The notes under the pieces are model-generated. The model made no database searches. It was given only the letters and a program-made list of their open reading frames with translations, and had not been told where the DNA came from. A DNA stretch of 64,000 bases from Pseudofabraea citricarpa (Eukaryota > Ascomycota > Leotiomycetes > Helotiales > Dermateaceae). Location of the stretch: the NCBI GenBank assembly GCA_029641185.1, contig JAPWGK010000023.1, forward strand, positions 1 to 64,000, read 5' to 3'. Positions 24,434 through 36,030 of this stretch are shown here, piece after piece. How positions within the stretch are numbered: the first letter of the stretch is position 1; the number at the start of each line of letters is the position of its first letter. The translations under genes were made by a program, and so were the position numbers.

Positions 24434-25740
24434 TGATGTTCGAATTAGATATGAAAGTCTGCACTAGATGGGGTCAAAGAGCCTCTGAGCTTCACTGGCA
24501 GAACATATTTGAGATTCCTTATACTGAATGAAAGCGTGTTTTCACATTCACTTGATACATACTATACTGCATTAGCATGCCACACCAGCAGAGTACTTCG
24601 TAGAGGTAGATTGCTCGCTCGCATTCCCACAACAATATGCATATGTAGGAATGTATAAAGTCTTTTTTTTTTTTAGTAAAAGTAAGTAACTAATAACTCA
24701 ACTTTGCATTTTAATATATATATATATATATATGTATGTACTTGTTTATATATATATATGTACTTGTTTATATATATATGTATTTGTTTATATATATATG
24801 TATTTGTTTATACTTGTAGATAATAAGATTTTGAACGGGTATTTTCAACATTAATAAAACAAGTATATATATAAATAATATTACAAGTATTTTCTTATCC
24901 AAAAGCTTATTCTATAATTATAATAATCATATCTAGAAGCTAGTATATTTAAAGTCCTTAGTAATTATTACAAATAAATTATGCTTCTGTTATATATACG
25001 CGGTCTTACACAGAGACTTTGAAAATTGAATTTTATAATCATCCGCATGCTGGAGTGTTCCGAAGTCCGACCCGAGATCTAAGGTTCGAGGCGCGTAACG
25101 TGTGTCTTGACAGGCTCGGGGAAAGGTGATCTTGCAAGCACTATCTTCCCCACACTCTGGCCTATACCCTGTCTCTGACATCTCCGGCTCGTGATTATGC
25201 AACGCGCCGTCGTAGTATATTGCTATCTCAGGCATAGAAAATGAAGGCAGTAACCGAAATCAAAATGTGCATTGTCTCCGCTAATACTGTTTTCTCTAGG
25301 AGGCTGTTATATCTAAAGTTTCCTTGATATTCTTGCCTCGACCTCTAGACACTGTGATGAAAGATAACAATGAAGGATAGGCTGAGTATTGCTTAGATCA
25401 CATGGGGGAGAGAAAGCTCGGTACCTAATCTGTCTTGTTGACTTCGGCCCCTCATTTTGTTTTGGTTAGATATGTCGGCTCGGTGCGGCCTTCATCGTGA
25501 AGGCAACAGGAGACGATCTTAAGGGAACTATTAGGTAGCTCGAGATATCATCTCAGCTTAGACCTGTGTCCAAGAATAATCACATGCGTCAACTCACCTC
25601 TCTTAAATGAAATAGATGTTCTGAGCCCAGCAATCAAACACCCAACTACATTCGTAATCCTCAATACGAGACTTTTAAACATCACTCGCCTATCAAATTC
25701 TTTTACACAACTGTCCCGGACAGGAATTATCGCAGTGGCT
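24434..25740. other. Intergenic with AT-rich microsatellite
   Basis: About 1.3 kb. The first half is AT-rich and contains the repeat tract described separately. A minus-strand open frame with ATG at 25235 and stop at 24990 (81 aa, four cysteines, no signal or domain) is the only candidate coding sequence and is not convincing. The right part is the promoter of the second P450. Confidence 0.4.
24710..24815. repeat. Tandem AT-rich repeat, TA run plus TTGTTTA unit
   Basis: A (TA)n run passes into about four copies of a 20-22-bp unit made of a TATATATATGTA core followed by C/T-TTGTTTA. Unlike region 1, CA and TG steps survive, so this is simple-sequence expansion and not RIP. Confidence 0.75.
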
Positions 25741-27555
25741 ATGATTATCCAAACATTATTCGAGGGTGCATCTTCCTCTTCCCTGGCAACAGTTTTTGGT
25801 ACTCTAATTGGAATCTGGACCTTCTACCAGATCTTCCGGAGGTATCAATTCGAGCCGAAATACAGACTGCCTTCCCCAGTTCCAGGCTTGCCACTTGTCG
25901 GAAATACTTTTCAGATGCCCAAGACTGGCCAGGGCCAATACTTTGCTGAATTGGCCAAGAAACACGGGGATATGTAAGCAGACAGATCGGAACGAAATGT
26001 TTGGCAGGGTAGCTAATATCCTAGGTTTACGTTGAGCGTTGGGGGGAGTACGTGGCTTATATTAAACTCGAGAAGGGTGGTTAACGAGTTGCTCACGAAA
26101 CGAGCAGCAATTTATTCTTCCAGGCAGCGTCTTCCAATGGCTAGCGAACTTGTGTCCGGACAGAAGCGTATCCTCTTAATGCCGTATGGGGACTTGTGGA
26201 GGTCCGAGAGGAAAATAATGCACCAGATTCTGAACCAGACCAAGGGCGCCATATTTGCACCTTTCCAAGATACTGAGAGTCGTGCCCTTCTATTTGATTA
26301 CCTCGAGAAGCCAAATCTTTGGTACCAGGCAAACGGAAGGTTCTCGAACTCGGTCATCATGAGTGTAGTTTTCGGCAGAAGGACCAGCCTACAAGATCCA
26401 GATCTAAGGGAGCTCTACGAGACAAGTGATGAATTTGTTAAATACCTTATGCCAGGTATGACTCTGGTAGATGCATTTCCATTTTTGTTGAGCATACCAA
26501 TACCCAAGATCATTCAACCTTGGCGGTGGTCTGGCGATGCACTTTATGCGCGAACGCGAGAGTAAGTGCTATCTTAAACCAACAAAAGTCATAAGTTAAG
26601 TACTAAGACTATATTAACTGGCGTATAATTAGCGTATATCAACGGCAGATTGATCTTCTTAAGCAACGACAGCGCCAGGGGACTGCAAGAGAATGCTTTA
26701 TGACACAGTTCCTAGAGCTTGAGGAAAGCAAGAGCTTCACCAAGGACGAAATTGCCTTTATCGCAGGGGCACTGCTAGAAGCTGGATCAGATACTACCAG
26801 AGTAACCCTGAACCAGATTATCGCTGCAGCCGCTCTTTTTCCGGACTGGGTTGAACGACTGAGGGAACAACTAGAAGCGGAGTGCGGATTTGCGCAAAGG
26901 CTACCCACCATGGAAGATACTTCAAATCTTCCACTCCTGAAAGCAGCGATCAAAGAATCACTTCGATGGAGGTAGGCCGCATCTATATGCACAATCCGCT
27001 TGACACGTTGACTTCTGAAGGACTAATGTGTCAAAGCAGGCCTGTCATTGGGGAGACCGGTATACCACATGCCACAACACAGGATGATGTATTTGAAGGG
27101 TTTCTAATTCCTGCTGGAACTATTGTGACTTGGAATCACTGGGGAATTTCGCAAGATCCACGAGAATACAAGGATCCAGAACGTTTCTGGCCTGAGCGCT
27201 TTCTGGATGATGATCTTGACAACCCATTAAAAGGCCATCTTGGGTTTGGCGCAGGTGAATCTCAACCCAGCCTTTGATTTATTATAGTCTTGATGGATTG
27301 ATGTTGACATATAATGCAGGTCGTCGAGTATGTGTGGGTTGGTCAGTTGCATATGAAAATCTTCTGATAGCTGTGTCTCGGCTGCTCTATTGCTTTGACT
27401 TCGAAGAAGACCCAGAAAACCCGATTCCTACACAAGGACCGTTGCCAGGAGCCTCCATCTCTGCGCCATTCAATATTCGAATCAACGTCAGATCGGCTGA
27501 GCATAAGGCTTTGGTTCTTGAGCAGTGTGCCGAGTCCGCCAAGATTAATGGATAG
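25741..27555 (+). CDS. Cytochrome P450 monooxygenase 2
   Basis: Five exons: 25741-25973, 26025-26561, 26633-26971, 27040-27254 and 27320-27555; 519 aa. The start is the first ATG (MIIQTLFEG); an upstream in-frame GTG was rejected. It has an N-terminal anchor, the hinge SPVPGLPLVGN, I-helix AGSDTTR, ExxR in KESLRW, PERFWPERF and the heme loop GFGAGRRVCVG with Cys446. The architecture resembles fungal CYP64-like enzymes such as aflatoxin-pathway oxidoreductases, but this is only a family resemblance. It lies between the amidohydrolase and the SDR and is a plausible late tailoring enzyme of the PKS cluster. Confidence 0.92.
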
Positions 27556-27816
27556 GATATCTGTTTTAATAATATAAGGCTGGTTGGCGGATAAATGCTT
27601 CACTTCAGGACAGGGGGTGATAAAAAGCTTTGTCTAGAGTAGTAGAAACTTTAAGCAATTTAACTGTTTTTATAATGCTTAGATGCAGTAACGTTACGTT
27701 TCACGGAAGTAAACATGAAGTATTCGCATATTATAACGGCCAAAGCAGTCTTCCACTGATAACAGCTAGATGGATTCATAAAAATCTGATTCATCACATT
27801 ACGACACAACTCACAC

Positions 27817-28596
27817 TCAATTCACGTATAATCCACCACTGGCCGACAAATATGCTCCATTTATCCAACCCGCTCTCTCCTCGCAAAGGCTGACTACAGC
27901 CCAAGCGATCTCCTGTGGCTCGGCCATTCGTGCTGCAACAGGCGTTTGGGCTAATAATGGCGTAAGAGAGTCCAAGAAATTTGCCGGCGCCTTCATCAAT
28001 GATTCTGTGCCCACTGGCCCCGGGGCCACAGCATTCACCGTGCATCCGTACTTTCTAGGTAACTCTCTCGCCCAGCATCGAGTGAAGCTCTCAACCATCC
28101 CTTTGGTACCAGCATAGAGACACAATCCTGGCTGTGGATCACGCGCTGTTGCGCTGGTAACATTAACAATTCGCCCATTCTTCGGGGCAAGATGCTTCAA
28201 GACCTCTTGGGTTAAGAAGAAAGGGCCACGAGCGTTCAGATTAACTACGGCATCCCATAATTCCGGACCGCTTTCAATAAAGGGCATCGTTACTGCTCGA
28301 CCGACATTGTTGATCAGGATGTCAACTCGTCCAAACTTAGATGCAGCAGCTTCTGCAAGTTCTTTTGCGCCATGAAGCGTTGATAGATCCGCTTCAACCG
28401 TGATGTGTTCGGCGCTAGCCCGTAAGCTATGGAGCACTATCTCCACGTCTCCTTTCTCGGCGGCTGTGGGATAATTCAACACGACATTCGCACCTCGTAG
28501 TGCAAGTTCCCTTGCTATTGCGGCGCCTATGCCAGATGACGAGCCACTCACTATGGCGACTTTGTGTACGAGTGTGAGAGTAAGAGCGTCTGTCAT
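27817..28596 (-). CDS. Short-chain dehydrogenase/reductase (SDR)
   Basis: Single exon, 259 aa, a normal length for a classical SDR. It has the nucleotide-binding motif SGSSSGIG near residues 17-24, NNVG near 97 (usually NNAG), a catalytic serine in VTSATARD, and YAGTK (Tyr and Lys of YxxxK, about residue 163). An aspartate-less beta-2 end (NYPTAAEKG) hints at NADPH use. It probably reduces a ketone or oxidises an alcohol in the cytosol. Convergent with the second P450 (261 bp apart), it may be the right-hand member of the cluster. Confidence 0.92.
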   Translation of the reverse strand: MTDALTLTLVHKVAIVSGSSSGIGAAIARELALRGANVVLNYPTAAEKGDVEIVLHSLRASAEHITVEADLSTLHGAKELAEAAASKFGRVDILINNVGRAVTMPFIESGPELWDAVVNLNARGPFFLTQEVLKHLAPKNGRIVNVTSATARDPQPGLCLYAGTKGMVESFTRCWARELPRKYGCTVNAVAPGPVGTESLMKAPANFLDSLTPLLAQTPVAARMAEPQEIAWAVVSLCEERAGWINGAYLSASGGLYVN

Positions 28597-29561
28597 TGTA
28601 TAAGATTTATCGTAATGTGGGTTGCAAATTATGCGGCATAGAATAGATCAATTACTACAAGCACTTATATGATGACCTCTTACCGATCCCATCTCACAAA
28701 AGCCACATACAGCAGGAACTATCTGACCTGTTTTAACACATCCGATGCTCCACTTGTTCCGACCCGACGCGCTGCTCATATTCGGGTAGCCTATGCCATG
28801 CTCCCGAAGGTCGAGTTGGCATAGGAGGAACCTTGACGAGAACAGAGAGTTTAGCTTCGATAAGGTTTGTTTGTATTGCCATTGAAGAAAATATATTTCA
28901 AGACGCAGAGTCAAATCCGTGCTGCCTAATAATCTGTCGCACACAAGTACGAGCTTTTAACATATGTATATGTGTATAAATCAGTGTAGGTTAAAAGTAT
29001 AAAATAGCATATAAAAATAATAATTCGCACATAATTAATATTGAAAATATTTAAGGGCTGTACCAAAAAGAACTATGATTAAAACAAAACTTTCATCATA
29101 TTTTAATAAGGTAAAAGTATTAGAAGGAATAACAAGAAGCAAAGCTGCTGATTATTATCGCGGACGAGTTCTCTGTTTGGTTAACTTCACGGGCTAATAT
29201 TCCACCGACCAAGTCTTACTATTTCGGCCGAAATGCTACCATACATGGGTAGGTATTACCAGATATTACAACTAGTATCGAAACAGCTTCACACAACCTT
29301 GCGCTCTACCTGGCCACGTTTAGAATTGATTTTTTACAGATTCTTCCGAATGATACAATCCATTTTTTTAGCCTCTTTTTTGATTTTTTCCAACCCAGGT
29401 TTCATTTCTGAAATAGAGGGCACAAGGAAATGAGAGCACAAGAAATTGTCAACGTCTTTTATAGGGTATATAGGTTTCCTGGTATCGATGAACGTAACTA
29501 ATAGTATCAACAGCTCATTCGGTTTCAGTCAGACTTCACCTCGTCAATCAGGACACCCTTC
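28597..29561. other. Intergenic, SDR to DUF924 gene
   Basis: About 965 bp, AT-rich around 28960-29100, with no supported gene, RNA or repeat. It marks the probable end of the metabolite cluster. Confidence 0.4.
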
Positions 29562-30173
29562 ATGCGATCGATGTCATCTTCGGCTGATACAAGCACGGCT
29601 CCCGACATCAACCGGACCCTCTCGTTCTGGTTCGATGGCGAAGAACCCACAAAGCGATGGTTCAGGGGAGGTTCTCAGATGGACAACCAAATCAAAGACG
29701 AGTTTGGCGATTTGGTTGAGCAAGCGCGGGCTTCGCAACTTGATTCATGGAGACAGAGACCTGCTGGTACCTTAGCGCTCCTCATTTTACTCGATCAATT
29801 CTCACGAAGCATATATCGTGGAACTCCAGCATCATTTAGTGCAGATCATTTGGCCTTTGAAATTGCCACTGAAGCTGTAGCAAAAGGGGTTGAGAAGCAA
29901 ATGCCCGCTCTACAACAGATCTTTTTCTATATGCCGCTCATGCATGATGAGAGGCTTATTACACAGGTTGCCCAAGTTACTCTATTTCAAGGATTACACA
30001 CCCACTGCTCGGATCAAGATGCCGAGGTGGTAAAATACAATGTGTATTTTGCTGAGAAACATCGGGATGTTATTCTAAAATTCGGCCGTTTCCCATCGCG
30101 AAATGATATCTTAGGACGAAAATCAACCCCAGAAGAGATTGAGTATCTGAAGGATCACCCGGGAGGATTCTAA
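29562..30173 (+). CDS. DUF924 family protein
   Basis: Single exon, 203 aa, a typical length for DUF924. Diagnostic segments are the N-terminal LSFWFDGEEPTKRWF, the helix LALLILLDQFSRSIYRGTPASF, MPALQQIFFYMPLMHDE, and the terminal FPSRNDILGRKSTPEEIEYL. The family is alpha-helical and TPR-like, widespread in bacteria and fungi, and has no established reaction. A second ATG nine bases downstream could be the true start. There is no signal peptide or membrane segment. Position gives no functional hint. Confidence 0.9.
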   Translation: MRSMSSSADTSTAPDINRTLSFWFDGEEPTKRWFRGGSQMDNQIKDEFGDLVEQARASQLDSWRQRPAGTLALLILLDQFSRSIYRGTPASFSADHLAFEIATEAVAKGVEKQMPALQQIFFYMPLMHDERLITQVAQVTLFQGLHTHCSDQDAEVVKYNVYFAEKHRDVILKFGRFPSRNDILGRKSTPEEIEYLKDHPGGF

Positions 30174-31656
30174 TACCAGCTGGTTTTATTTTTTAAGTAG
30201 TACGAGGCATTGCACCGTTTGTCTCTCGAGCAGCACCCCTGGATATCATGGTTCAAGATCTTTTCTTATCAAGAGCGTATCATTCTTGGTCTGATTTAAT
30301 CCCGCCTTATCCCTAAGGTCTGCATCCAAAATATCTACCCTAGGCTTGCATGGCGTTGCCCGGGATCGTGTTAAGATTATACTGTGAATAAATAAAAAAC
30401 ACAAGGATGTCAGTGTCATTATATAGCATCAGAAAATTGTTTATCGAGCGCATTTCAAAGTAAAATAAACAGAGTATCAACAAGATTTACATTTGCAAAT
30501 AGTAAACAAGAGTTCTTGAAAGTATCTCTTTTCCCCTGGTCTAGTTCATTTACATCGAGCTACTTCTCTCGCACTGGTAGTTCACAGTAAGCCATGTGTG
30601 ACCTAGCTAGAAATCCTTATGTACTTTGTATTTCATTGTAAATTGGCATAATCTGCACGAAGAGTAACTTTAGTGTCTATGTATAAATGATACTGGAACT
30701 ATAGGATTGCGACTTATTGCTTACTATCGCTAACACTTCTAATCAAACTAACAAGAAGACCTCTACGTCCGTTACAGAAACACATTCTATTCATCGCATC
30801 GCTCTCACGCATTGTGCATAAGTAGATGGCTAAGTATTTAACTATCATAATCTCGAAGGAAACCTTCTCTCATCAACCGTCTACTACAGTATTTAGACTA
30901 GGAGGAATGTGTCTCGAGTTTCAAGAATCGAACCATTTGAGATCTGATGACGTCCAAAAACCCAAAACATAACTTGAACAGCACGATGTGAGATGTCACC
31001 GAAGAAGGATCTTTTGCTTCAGTTGAGATGCGCTGCCATACTCGTTTGATAGATCCCAACATCTGATAGTTGAGGTCACTGTGGGGAACTACCGAGTTCA
31101 GGATTCTTTGAATGTGGAGATCTGATACGGCATTATCAAATCTCTCGCATCGCATGGAATTCCCAAAGGGGGTCAGAGAGTTTTGGTCAGTGCAGATTCT
31201 GGGATGCTGCTTCTTGGGCTCTGCACTGAATCACGAGATTTTCCTTCTTTTTCGGGGCGGTTCAAATTCCAGCGTATAAGCGTGCTTCTTTCTGCTTGCG
31301 ATGCTACTCCTGGCAGGGAGCAAGGCTCGAAGCACGCCCAACACATCATGACCACATTTCTCGCTAACCACTCGATTATGATGCGGCAGGCATTTACCAG
31401 CGTCGCTTGCGACGATCGAACATGTCTATCTCACCATCGTTATGGGCAATAGCGTTACAGATATTACTGTGTGCCTTTTAGGGTGTTCTGACCCCCCTCA
31501 ATCTACGTCAGTCAAGCCAAGTGACAGCCGATAGGACTCAATGCAGATTTATATTTGACTGTTTGAGTTCGCCATAACCTCCTTTTCGTTTGTTCTGTCA
31601 ACTCATTCACTTGAGTAAACCATTTATCTAACCTACCATAAACAAACTTATCGATC
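30174..31656. other. Gene-poor interval
   Basis: About 1.5 kb. Short minus-strand open frames at 30898-31155 (85 aa) and 31173-31355 have no recognisable domain and could not be joined by good splice sites, so they are not called. The last 100 bp form the promoter of the SUR7-like gene. Confidence 0.4.
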
Positions 31657-32876
31657 ATGTCTGAAAAGGCCCCAACAGTCCGAAATGGCGTCCTGGGACT
31701 CAGACTGGGAGCCACGGTTCCATTCGTGCTCTCGATCGTGGCTTTCGTTCTTACACTTCTAACCGTTATTGCCGGCTCTTCGCCAGGCATGTTGCAGAAT
31801 ACTTATTCCATGACTGTATATATGCTACTTCTGGACACTGTTCATGAGCGTTACTAAAATCAGCTTAGTTAAACACCACCCACCTTGGTCAGGATATTGT
31901 TCGGTTCACACCGACTTCAACGAACGGCGGCTCAAGTTCCTCTGATCCATTCGGTGGATTCTTTACTGGTATCCTCGATAATATCACCCAGAGCATCGAC
32001 GGTACTCTTGGAGATGCCGAGGCAGCTCTTGTCGGCGGCGCCATTTCAGCCCTTGGAATCAGCCAATATTATACCTTTCACTTAACCAAAATCTGTGAAG
32101 GCAACCTGTCAAGCGATACAGACCCCGATGCGAAATTTACTGCCAACAGCTGTTCCAGCTACACAGATTCCACCAAAGGTATAGAAATAATCCAACCTCG
32201 GTTCAGTATAATCTCAACTATAACTAATGCTATATGAACAGGGCTCGCAAAATTTGGAGACCTAATTCCGAGTTCTACAACCATCGGGACGACCAACATT
32301 AGTGTTCCAATCTTGGAAACAGTCGGATCGGCTGGTGGATACCTCAATGATATTGCCAAAGTGATCAGTGGAGCAACACTCGCCTTCTTCATCATCAGCC
32401 TTATTGGAACCGGACTTCAAGTACCAACATCAATCGTATCGCTTCTCTTCCCATCTTCCTCCTTATTCCTCTATATCAACCTCGGTCTCTCTAATATGGC
32501 CATGATCTTTCAGCTCGTTGGTGCTATTATCGTGTCTGCTCTTGCTGGAGGAGCAAGTACTGTCATCAACAAAATTGGAGATGGCGTCGGACTTCAATCA
32601 AGTGTTGGGGGCAGCTTTCTCGCTTTCGTCTGGGTTAGCTTTGTTCTCATCCAGATCTCGGCTTTTTATTGGACTGCGATTTGGTTTGTCGAGTTTAGAA
32701 AGCGATCATACAAGGCTCGACGTCGCTCGCCAACTGAGATGGGTAACTACAAGGGAATTGGGCGTGAAGTCCTGTCGGACTTGAGACTGCCGAAGAATAA
32801 TGCAGTTGGTATGACGACTCAGATGGAAACAGGCCTGGTGGATCCTGGCAGGAGGAACAGTTACAACGTTCTATGA
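31657..32876 (+). CDS. SUR7/PalI-type four-span plasma membrane protein
   Basis: Three exons: 31657-31815, 31869-32178 and 32242-32876; 367 aa. The first membrane span (FVLSIVAFVLTLLTVIAG) is followed by a large external loop with cysteines in KICEGN and NSCSSY, then three spans (AFFIISLIGTG, IFQLVGAIIVSALAG, FVWVSFVLIQISAFYW) and a basic cytosolic tail. The first splice restores YSMTLNTTHLGQDIVRF, matching family layout. SUR7 proteins organise eisosomes and PalI-like proteins act in ambient-pH sensing; which applies here cannot be told. Family assignment rests on topology and loop pattern. Confidence 0.82.
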
Positions 32877-33378
32877 GGAAAGGGGGTACCCAATGATGTG
32901 ATATAATAATGAACCACATGCGTTTTGTACGGATTATCTTTCTAGTTCAAGGAGTAAAAAATTACATCTTTAATAAAACCATCACGAGAAAGGTAACAAC
33001 AATCTTGATCTAAACTTCTTCTCGATACAGAATGCGCAGGGTTGAAATCAGTATTCTGGTGTATTCGCTTTGTGGGTACACTGTGGAGTGAAAGTTGGCC
33101 GTAGATACCTAGCCCCTCATGGCTTTGTGCCCTGCGGCAATCATGCCATCTCAGGTAATTTACACATCATTTGCTAGTTGGATAATTTCAGAGAACGAGA
33201 GTGGATGTAATGTTATTGAGTAGCTTTAAACTGCCTAATATTTCTTGCCGCCGCGTAGTGGACTGCCAAGGATCTATGTTATAAGTAGAGATGATTTTAT
33301 TAAAACAAACACTAGAGCTATCATTTCCATTGTATTTACAGTGCGAGTTACACTTTGGTATTTTTTAGGGTGAGTATC
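32877..33378. other. Intergenic between convergent genes
   Basis: About 500 bp between the 3' ends of the SUR7-like and OPT genes. No gene, repeat or RNA visible. Confidence 0.4.
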
Positions 33379-36030
33379 TTAGTGCCATGTTCCGTTAGCA
33401 GGCCCAAAGACACCACTTTCTGGGAGTGGTAACCAAGGCAATCCATTACCGTCAGCCGTGTTAAGGTAAACAGTATTCCCTAATGAGATTTAGCATAAGG
33501 GATTAAAAACAACCAGGGGATAATGCATACCCCACCAATCTGGAAAATTAGCTCCAGGGTATGTGATACAGAAGAAGATGATTATTGCAGCGAGAGCTAG
33601 ACCTGTATCAAGTGCTGCAGCCAATACATAGTTATATTTCGCTATTCGATGTCAGTAAATCATCTTGCAACAACAGAGGACAACTTACACCACCAAGCGA
33701 AGTACTTCTTCTTCAGCCACCAGTTGAAAATAACGTTCACTAATGCCCAACTCGAATAATTGATTCCTGTAGCGGGTGGGACATTATAGGTACCCACGAA
33801 GATGAGCGGCCAGTGAATGAGACGTAGCCAATCCCTCTTCGAACCATCGGATTTTGGCCAGAATTTCCATGCCGCCCATGTAATCACTGGCATAACAGCT
33901 CCGATCCAGAAAAAGTGAAGGAGACCGGAGTAAATCTTTCCGATGGAGTAGACTCTACCTGGTCCGATGGCTCCCCAGATAATCGAAGATGAAAAGACGG
34001 TTCGCCCATTAGGACAGCTGAATCCGTTTGCTTGTCCCTCATCACAGATTCCGTCTACGTTTCCTAGCATCCAAAGTGTCACGCCAACTTGAGTAAGTGC
34101 TCCTAGTACCTAAGTAACCGTCAGAGATTTTAACACTTCAGAAATAAGACAAAACTCACAACTGCACTTCCTTGAGCAAAGAAAAGCGTACGGGGCGCAA
34201 TCTTCATGTAGTGGCCAAGCTTCATATCGGCTGCGAAGTAGAGACCCTGGCCGACGACATCGGTGGAAAGAATCTTGAAAATCATATCTAATCGATGATT
34301 ATTAGCCAAAATTACAAGTGAGCTTTGGATATACGCACTGGCCATTGGACGTCCGACAAACATGTAACCCCCAATAAATTCAGAAAGCACGTTGAGCTGG
34401 TTAGCATTGACGTTTGTAATACCTTGAATAATACCACAAGGAATAATGTACAATGCTGGAATCGCGGTAGCCAGTAAAATCGCCCACCATGGAAGCGTAG
34501 TTTGATAGCTCTCAACCATTGCAATCGACATGGACATAATGGCCACTGTAAGTGCAGCGTACCAATACCAAGGTACTGTGCGATACATACGCATAAGCCT
34601 CGCGTGAATATCAAGTTTCGTCCTTCCCTTCCATGCATCCACAATGTGGGTTTTATGCCACAAATAAATGTGTACCGGTACAGAGGTGAGGGATGCAAAT
34701 GAGAGACCATAGACAAACGCAAAAGTGGCTGGGAGAAATGCTGGTGAGTATGCTTCGTACTTAGGAATGTCGAGACGGTTATTAGAGTCCAGCACTTTGG
34801 TGATGTTATAGACAGCTCCGGTATTGTCATAAAGATCTGCTGTACAAATTGGCAAGTAAGCTGTAAACCAAGTGTTTGTGTAATAAATTGCTGGCGTAAC
34901 CATCCAAAAGAACACGGCAAACCCCGCGAAGACATTGACGGCTAGCAAACATGTTAGTGCTGTTTCAGTATTGTGATATAAATGACGTACCAGCCCAAGA
35001 TGGCGAAAGAAGAGGGTTTGTGTTATATGCGATCTGGGACCAGTCAAAGGTAATAGGGCTCAATCCAAGTCCTGTAACCATTCCGAAAAGGTGGTTGACA
35101 ACCAGATTTTTGGGAGCGATCCAGCAGACCCAGGTGAAGTAAGAAAGAGCTACAAACATCAAGCCTGGGAAGAAGTACCAGACGCCAGCACCAACCATGA
35201 CATACATGAAAAACCGAAGTCTGCTGATTTTCCAGCCATTGGCAACCGCATTTGCTCGGGAATGCAATGTTGACAAGAGAGCGCAATTAGACAGAACTCC
35301 GGGCCAAATAATAGAAGCTGGCTCGATAAGCCATGGAGATGCCAGACCGGCAACACCAAATCCCATTAGCTGACAGCATAAAACAATAAGAACTGAAAAG
35401 CCGGGCTTGATGTCAAACCCGTAAAAGGCCTTCCCCGCTTGGATAATATTCGTGGCGTCCGCTCCCCCAGACCCGAAACTGACGTTGCTCATGATTGTAA
35501 CAACCGCATGCTCCTTTATATTGAAGTGATGATCTGGATTGATGCACCATTTCCCCAATGGCCCGAGATTAACAGTGTAGATGGGAAGAACTTTTGCCAA
35601 GAAAACACCAACTGGATATGCGAGCAGCTCTGCAACAAGAGCTACAATATGAACCGAGGGATATCGGAGGCCGAAGAATTGGTTTATACCAGATCCAATC
35701 ATGGTGAAGAAGAGACCCAAAATCCACATTCGGAGAGTATTCACGGGAATTGCTTGATCGTCCACATCTGGAACCACCGCGCGGACTTTGCTGGTTAGCC
35801 TTCGGCCGTGGCGCAAAGAAAGGTACATGAAAAATACCTTCTGCAAATGGTGAGTGGTCGGCTTCATAGTCCTCTTCCCCAGAAACCTTGATAACAAGAT
35901 CAAAATCGACCTCCAATTCCATCATGTGACCCTCCTCCAACCCAGTCGCGTCCCTCTTCGTCTCAACAAATGGAGCGCCCTTCTTTTCGTCCATCCCCGT
36001 CGGCGAATCTGCAGGGGTGAGAACCTCCAT
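33379..36030 (-). CDS. OPT family oligopeptide transporter
   Basis: Seven exons on the minus strand: 36030-35838, 35785-34991, 34941-34339, 34287-34160, 34109-33689, 33641-33531 and 33479-33379; 2352 coding bases, 783 aa, normal for the family. The intron at 34288-34338 is 51 bp, open and in frame; its removal gives GRPMANMIFK, as in OPT proteins. An acidic cytosolic N-terminus precedes EVRAVVPDVDDQAIPVNTLR, which is close to the EVRAAV...DDP.MPVNTFR OPT signature. Many membrane segments follow, with SPITFDWSQI, DMKLGHYMKIAPR and GINYSSWALVN landmarks. It should import small peptides or peptide-like compounds with protons across the plasma membrane. Start is the first ATG (MEVLTPADSP). Confidence 0.95.

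Noticed and set aside
24048..24464. 138-codon antisense frame over the amidohydrolase
   Set aside because: It is fully inside a gene with strong family motifs on the other strand and is serine/proline/arginine-rich noise.
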